A DNA stretch of 14,390 bases. It comes from an uncultured Archangium sp. Lineage in GTDB: Bacteria; Myxococcota; Myxococcia; Myxococcales; Myxococcaceae. Of this stretch, positions 8,504 to 14,390 are shown piece after piece. The position numbers were made by a program, and so were the translations under genes. The stretch spans positions 1 to 14,390 of the forward strand of contig CAMLFP010000108.1 of NCBI GenBank assembly GCA_946479335.1, written 5' to 3'. The notes under the pieces are model-generated. The model saw only the letters and a list, made by a program, of their open reading frames with translations, did not search any database and was not told the origin of the DNA. The first letter of the stretch is position 1. Each line of letters opens with the position of its first letter.

Positions 8504-8505
8504 GG
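8490..8505. repeat. 16-base perfect palindrome over two convergent stops
   Basis: CCTCAGCGCGCTGAGG reads the same on both strands and contains the kamA stop (TCA on this strand, 8492-8494) and the stop of the small plus-strand ORF (TGA, 8501-8503). Beyond two mismatched positions the symmetry continues for three more bases on each side (GTG 8485-8487, CAC 8508-8510). With no loop it suits a protein-binding site or a cruciform better than an RNA hairpin. Confidence 0.5.
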
Positions 8506-9655
8506 TCCACACGTCGTCGTACGGGCAGGAGCAGTCGGTCTCCTTCGGCTCCGGGTACACGTAGCGCTCGCCCTTGAAGTTGCGGAACACGGTCTGCTCC
8601 GGGGTCTTCTCGACGACGTACTCGGGCTGCAGCGTCACCTTCCCGCCGCCGCCGGGCAGGTCGACCGCGAGGTGCGGCACCGCCAGCCCCGTGGTGAAGC
8701 CGCGGAGTTGATTCAGAATCTCCACGCCCTTCTCAATCGGCGTGCGCAGGTGTTCGCAGCCCTCGGCTACGTCCATCTGGTGCAGGTAATACGGTCGCAC
8801 GCGCATCTTGAGGCACGCGTGGTTGAGCTCCTTGATGATGCGCGCGTCGGAATTGAGCCGCCGCATCAAGACCGCCTGGTTCTCGACCGGCACGCCGTGG
8901 TCCACCAGCAGCTCGCACGCCGCGCGCGCCTCGGGAGTGATTTCCTTGGGGTGATTGAAGTGCGTGACGATGAACAGCGGCGCGTAGCGGCGCAGCAGCT
9001 TCGCGAGCTCCGGCGTCACGCGCATCGGCAGCGTCACCGGCATGCGCGTGCCGATGCGGATCATCTCCACGTGGGGAATCTCGCGCAGCGGCTTGAGGAT
9101 CGCCTCGAGCCGCTCGTCGGACAGAATCAGCGGGTCGCCGCCCGAAATCAGCACATCGCGAACTTCCGGGTGCGCCGCGATGTACTCGAGGCCCAACTGG
9201 AGCTGCGTCTTGGTCAGCTCCGCTTCGCCGCCCTTGGTGATGCGCCGCCGCGTGCAGTGCCGACAGTAGACGCTGCAGGTGTCGGTCGCGAGGAACAGCA
9301 CCCGGTCCGGGTACTTGTGCACGATGGCTTCGACCGGCCGATGCGGGTCTTCTCCGAGCGGGTCTGCCAGCTCGCCGGGCTGCACCGACGCCTCAGCACG
9401 CACGGGGATCGACTGCATGCGCACCGGGCAGAACGCGTGCGCCGGGTCGATGAGCGACAGGTAATAGGGCGAGACGCCGACGCGGAAGATCTTCGCCGTC
9501 TCATCGAGGCCCGCGCGCTCGTCGTCGGTGAGCGACAACACCCGCGCCAACGACGCACCATCGCGCGCCGAATGCCGGAGCTGCCACTTCCAGTCATTCC
9601 ACTGCGCGTCGGTCGCGTCGGGGAACAGCTCTGCTCGGTGCGCGCGAAAGTCCAC
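8492..9655 (-). CDS. kamA: Lysine 2,3-aminomutase (KamA)
   Basis: A 387-residue radical SAM, PLP-dependent aminomutase expected to turn L-lysine into beta-lysine. Radical SAM cysteines are CSVYCRHC (127, 131, 134), the SAM-binding motif is SGGD (171-174), and HFNHPKEITPE (232-242) is the usual KamA loop. The two acidic residues that hold lysine's epsilon-amino group are present: Asp295 (HQMDVAEG) and Asp332 (VDLPGGGGK), with Lys339 as the PLP lysine. The C-terminal zinc motif, CxCxxC in the clostridial enzyme, is CSCPYD (375-380) here, and the inter-subunit cysteine position holds Asp270. Start is GTG at 9655 with AGG nine bases upstream. It follows the other aminomutase gene after 14 bases. 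It is longer than EpmB, the EF-P lysine-modifying enzyme, so KamA is favoured. No beta-lysine acetyltransferase (AblB) or degradation gene is adjacent. Confidence 0.88.
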   Translation of the reverse strand: MDFRAHRAELFPDATDAQWNDWKWQLRHSARDGASLARVLSLTDDERAGLDETAKIFRVGVSPYYLSLIDPAHAFCPVRMQSIPVRAEASVQPGELADPLGEDPHRPVEAIVHKYPDRVLFLATDTCSVYCRHCTRRRITKGGEAELTKTQLQLGLEYIAAHPEVRDVLISGGDPLILSDERLEAILKPLREIPHVEMIRIGTRMPVTLPMRVTPELAKLLRRYAPLFIVTHFNHPKEITPEARAACELLVDHGVPVENQAVLMRRLNSDARIIKELNHACLKMRVRPYYLHQMDVAEGCEHLRTPIEKGVEILNQLRGFTTGLAVPHLAVDLPGGGGKVTLQPEYVVEKTPEQTVFRNFKGERYVYPEPKETDCSCPYDDVWTSAR

Positions 9656-9669
9656 GGGGCCCGCCTACG

Positions 9670-11085
9670 TCACGCGTGCACGGAGTGCGTCAGCTGAACG
9701 CCCTGGGCCGCCTTCTCGCGCCAGTACTGCTGGCCCGCCTCGGGGAGGTCGAAGACCGGGTCGTAGTACACGTACTCCTTGTTCAACGCGCCCACGTCGT
9801 CGAGCTCGATGCCCGTGCGGTAGTTCTTGGTCCAGTACGAGATGCCCTTCACCTGGTCGTAGTGCGCGACCTGGTGCACCCAGCGCTTCCCGACGTACGG
9901 CACGTCGCACACGATGCGCGGCGTCGCGAAGCCCGGCAGGTAGCCCATGATGTCGTGCTGCAGCCGCTGCGCCGTCGCGACCGAGACCCGCCAGTGTTCA
10001 GAGTTGGGGATCATGTCGCACATGTAGAAGTAGTACGGCAGCACCCGCGCGTGATCGAGGAGCATGAAGCTCAGCTCGAGGAGATCCTTCGAGGTGTCAT
10101 TCACGCCGCGCAGCAGCACGCCCTGGTTGCGCACGTCGCGGAAGCCCACGTCGAACAACATCTTCGCGGCGCGCCCCAGTAGCGGCGTCACCTGGTTCGC
10201 GTTGTTCACGTGCGTATGCACCGCGATGTCGACGTTGCGCTCGTTGGCCTTCTTGCCGAGGCGCTCCAGCGCGGCGCGCACGGTGTCTTGCAGCCAATGC
10301 TGGGGGATACCCATCAGCCCCTTCGACGCGAGGCGGATGTCGCGGATGTTGGGGATGTCCATCAGCTGGCTGACGAAACTCTCGAGCTGACCGATGGGCA
10401 CGTTGGCCACGTCACCGCCCGACACCACCACGTCGCGCACGTTGGGCGTGACCTTGAGGTACTCGATCATCTGCTTCCAGCGCTCGGGCTGCGTCACGTG
10501 GAACTTGAGCTTGTCGACCTGCGGCACGTCGTTGCCCACGAGGTCCATGCGCGTGCAGTGGCCGCAGTACTGCGGGCACGTCGAGAGCAGCTCCGCCAGC
10601 ACCTTGGTCGGGTACCGGTGCGTGAGGCCCTCGACCTTCCACATCTCCTGCTCGTGGAGCGAGTCGCGCGACGCCATCGGGTGGTTCGGCCACACCGTGT
10701 GCCGGTCTTCGATGGCCGGCAGCATGTACTTGCGGAGCGGGTCGTTCCACAGGTCCGCCATGTTCATGGTGTTCACCATGTGCGGCGTGATGAGGATCGA
10801 CATCGTGGCGCGCTCTTTCTGGTCGCGGTCCATCGACGCCAGGAGCGTGTCGGGCAGCAGGTCGCCCAGCGCGGCCTTCAGCTCCTTGAGGTTCTTGATG
10901 GTGTGCCGGCGCTGCCAGAGCGCGCTCTCCCAGTCGGCCTTCGACACGCCCGCGTACCCGGGGATGCGGGTCCAATCAGGCTCGATGAACTCGCGCTTGA
11001 GCGGGTACGAAAAGGGCTGCGGTGCGATGGTGGTCTTCGGCGCCTGAGGAGCTGACGGGCGCGGAGCAGACGTGGCGTTCTCCAT
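9670..11085 (-). CDS. Divergent KamA-family radical SAM aminomutase
   Basis: A 471-residue protein of the lysine 2,3-aminomutase family but far from its neighbour. Radical SAM cysteines are CPQYCGHC (170, 174, 177), and SGGD (222-225) follows. In place of the KamA loop it has HTHVNNANQVTP (290-301). Asp357 (MCDMIP) and Asp394 (VCDVPYVGK) line up with the two substrate-binding aspartates, and Lys400 is the likely PLP lysine, one residue nearer to the Asp than in KamA because GGGG is replaced by YVG. The LRTP motif becomes WRVS. The C-terminus has no CxCxxC zinc motif and ends with an extra tail of about 70 residues (YWTKNYRTGIELDD onward). A Pro/Ala-rich N-terminus (1-30) precedes the fold. 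ATG at 11085 is chosen; the longer TTG start at 11121 only adds unconserved residues. Substrate unknown; a basic amino acid is likely because both aspartates remain. Confidence 0.85.
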   Translation of the reverse strand: MENATSAPRPSAPQAPKTTIAPQPFSYPLKREFIEPDWTRIPGYAGVSKADWESALWQRRHTIKNLKELKAALGDLLPDTLLASMDRDQKERATMSILITPHMVNTMNMADLWNDPLRKYMLPAIEDRHTVWPNHPMASRDSLHEQEMWKVEGLTHRYPTKVLAELLSTCPQYCGHCTRMDLVGNDVPQVDKLKFHVTQPERWKQMIEYLKVTPNVRDVVVSGGDVANVPIGQLESFVSQLMDIPNIRDIRLASKGLMGIPQHWLQDTVRAALERLGKKANERNVDIAVHTHVNNANQVTPLLGRAAKMLFDVGFRDVRNQGVLLRGVNDTSKDLLELSFMLLDHARVLPYYFYMCDMIPNSEHWRVSVATAQRLQHDIMGYLPGFATPRIVCDVPYVGKRWVHQVAHYDQVKGISYWTKNYRTGIELDDVGALNKEYVYYDPVFDLPEAGQQYWREKAAQGVQLTHSVHA

Positions 11086-11144
11086 GCCGGAGCTATGCCA
11101 CGGGCCCCGCGCTTTCTCCAAGCGTCACCGCGCGACGCGCAGAG
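11086..11144 (-). other. Short spacer between kinase and aminomutase genes
   Basis: These 59 bases separate the kinase stop from the first aminomutase start. No T run, strong hairpin or clear promoter is visible, so read-through from the kinase gene is likely and the three minus-strand genes may form one operon. Confidence 0.4.
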
Positions 11145-14156
<3,012 letters not shown>

Positions 14157-14207
14157 CTCGTTCTCAAGACGACCGGCGACCGCGAACGGGTCCGATCAGA
14201 CAGAAAA

Positions 14208-14236
14208 CTTTTAGTCGTCTCGGGGTCTTGCGTCAA
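14208..14236 (-). promoter_or_regulatory. Sigma-70-type promoter of the kinase unit
   Basis: On the minus strand TTGACG (14231-14236; 5 of 6 matches to the -35 consensus) is followed after exactly 17 bases by TAAAAG (14208-14213; 4 of 6 matches to TATAAT). Transcription would start near 14200, giving a leader of about 45 bases before the kinase ATG. The AT-rich patch stands out clearly from its GC-rich surroundings. It lies downstream of the rRNA terminator, so the kinase has its own promoter. Confidence 0.6.
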
Positions 14237-14286
14237 TTAGCCGACCACGCGCGAGGCGCCAAAGGCCCATCGATGACGGGCGATAG

Positions 14287-14330
14287 AAAAAAGAAGCCCC
14301 CCAGCGACGTTTTGACGCGTCGAGGGGGGC
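14287..14330 (-). terminator. Rho-independent terminator of the rRNA operon
   Basis: Read on the minus strand, GCCCCCC (14330-14324) pairs with GGGGGGC (14302-14296), with an inner CGACG/CGTCG stem separated by a small bulge and an 8-base loop. A T-rich run TTCTTTTTT (14295-14287) follows directly. It sits just behind the 5S rRNA 3' end and is a textbook intrinsic terminator. Confidence 0.92.
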
Positions 14331-14338
14331 ATAAGATC

Positions 14339-14390
14339 CGGCAGCGACCTACTCTCCCGCGCGGTTTCCCGCGGAGTACCATCGGCTCTG
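14339..14390 (-). rRNA. rrf: 5S ribosomal RNA, 3' part
   Basis: The minus strand from the window end reads CAGAGCCGATGGTACTCCGC, GGGAAACCGCGCGGGAGAG, TAGGTCGCTGC, which is the conserved 3' half of bacterial 5S rRNA (the GATGGTACT arm, then the GGGAGAGTAGGTCGCTGC end). The 5' half lies beyond the window edge. The exact 3' end may differ by a few bases. It is presumably the last gene of a 16S-23S-5S operon outside the window. Confidence 0.93.

Noticed and set aside
8492..9655. EpmB, the aminomutase acting on lysine for EF-P modification.
   Set aside because: EpmB is shorter and lacks the C-terminal region. This protein has the LRTP and VDLPGGGGK motifs and both substrate aspartates of true KamA. 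No epmA or efp gene is adjacent.

Overview
The window is strongly GC-rich, with G or C in most third codon positions. It looks like chromosome of a myxobacterium (phylum Myxococcota). The main reasons are a large membrane-anchored Ser/Thr kinase with the myxobacterial HRDVSPQN catalytic loop and C-terminal PEGA-type domains, a DUF3634-type protein, many short lipoproteins with Val/Met-Ala-Cys lipoboxes, and a rho-independent terminator directly behind a 5S rRNA gene. All species-level statements are inference.

Left part (1-1968): the end of a DUF2934-like protein converges on a small acyl-CoA-binding protein gene. That gene is divergent from a plus-strand pair: a DUF3634-like membrane protein and a lipoprotein alpha/beta hydrolase. 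The two divergent start codons share the tetranucleotide CATG. The hydrolase gene overlaps the end of the convergent pgi gene (glucose-6-phosphate isomerase, 1955-3484) by 14 bases.

Middle part (3552-8503): divergent from pgi is a translationally coupled cassette. It contains an 1160-residue multidomain protein of unknown function, a MoxR-type AAA+ ATPase (ATGA overlap) and a tiny cysteine-rich lipoprotein (GTGA overlap). A second small, possibly secreted ORF follows. The large protein resembles, from memory, the uncharacterised partner proteins of FtsH-vWA-MoxR 'ternary' NTPase systems, but no vWA or FtsH gene lies in the window. This is the least described piece of the region.

Right part (8492-14156, minus strand): a likely transcription unit reads from the right. 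It starts with a sigma-70-like promoter, then a 1003-residue transmembrane Ser/Thr kinase, then two tandem but divergent KamA-family radical SAM/PLP aminomutases. The second is a near-canonical lysine 2,3-aminomutase with altered zinc-site residues. The first is a longer, atypical relative. A stem-loop starting at the last stop codon probably ends the unit. At the far right, the 3' part of a 5S rRNA gene and the rRNA operon terminator are read on the same strand.
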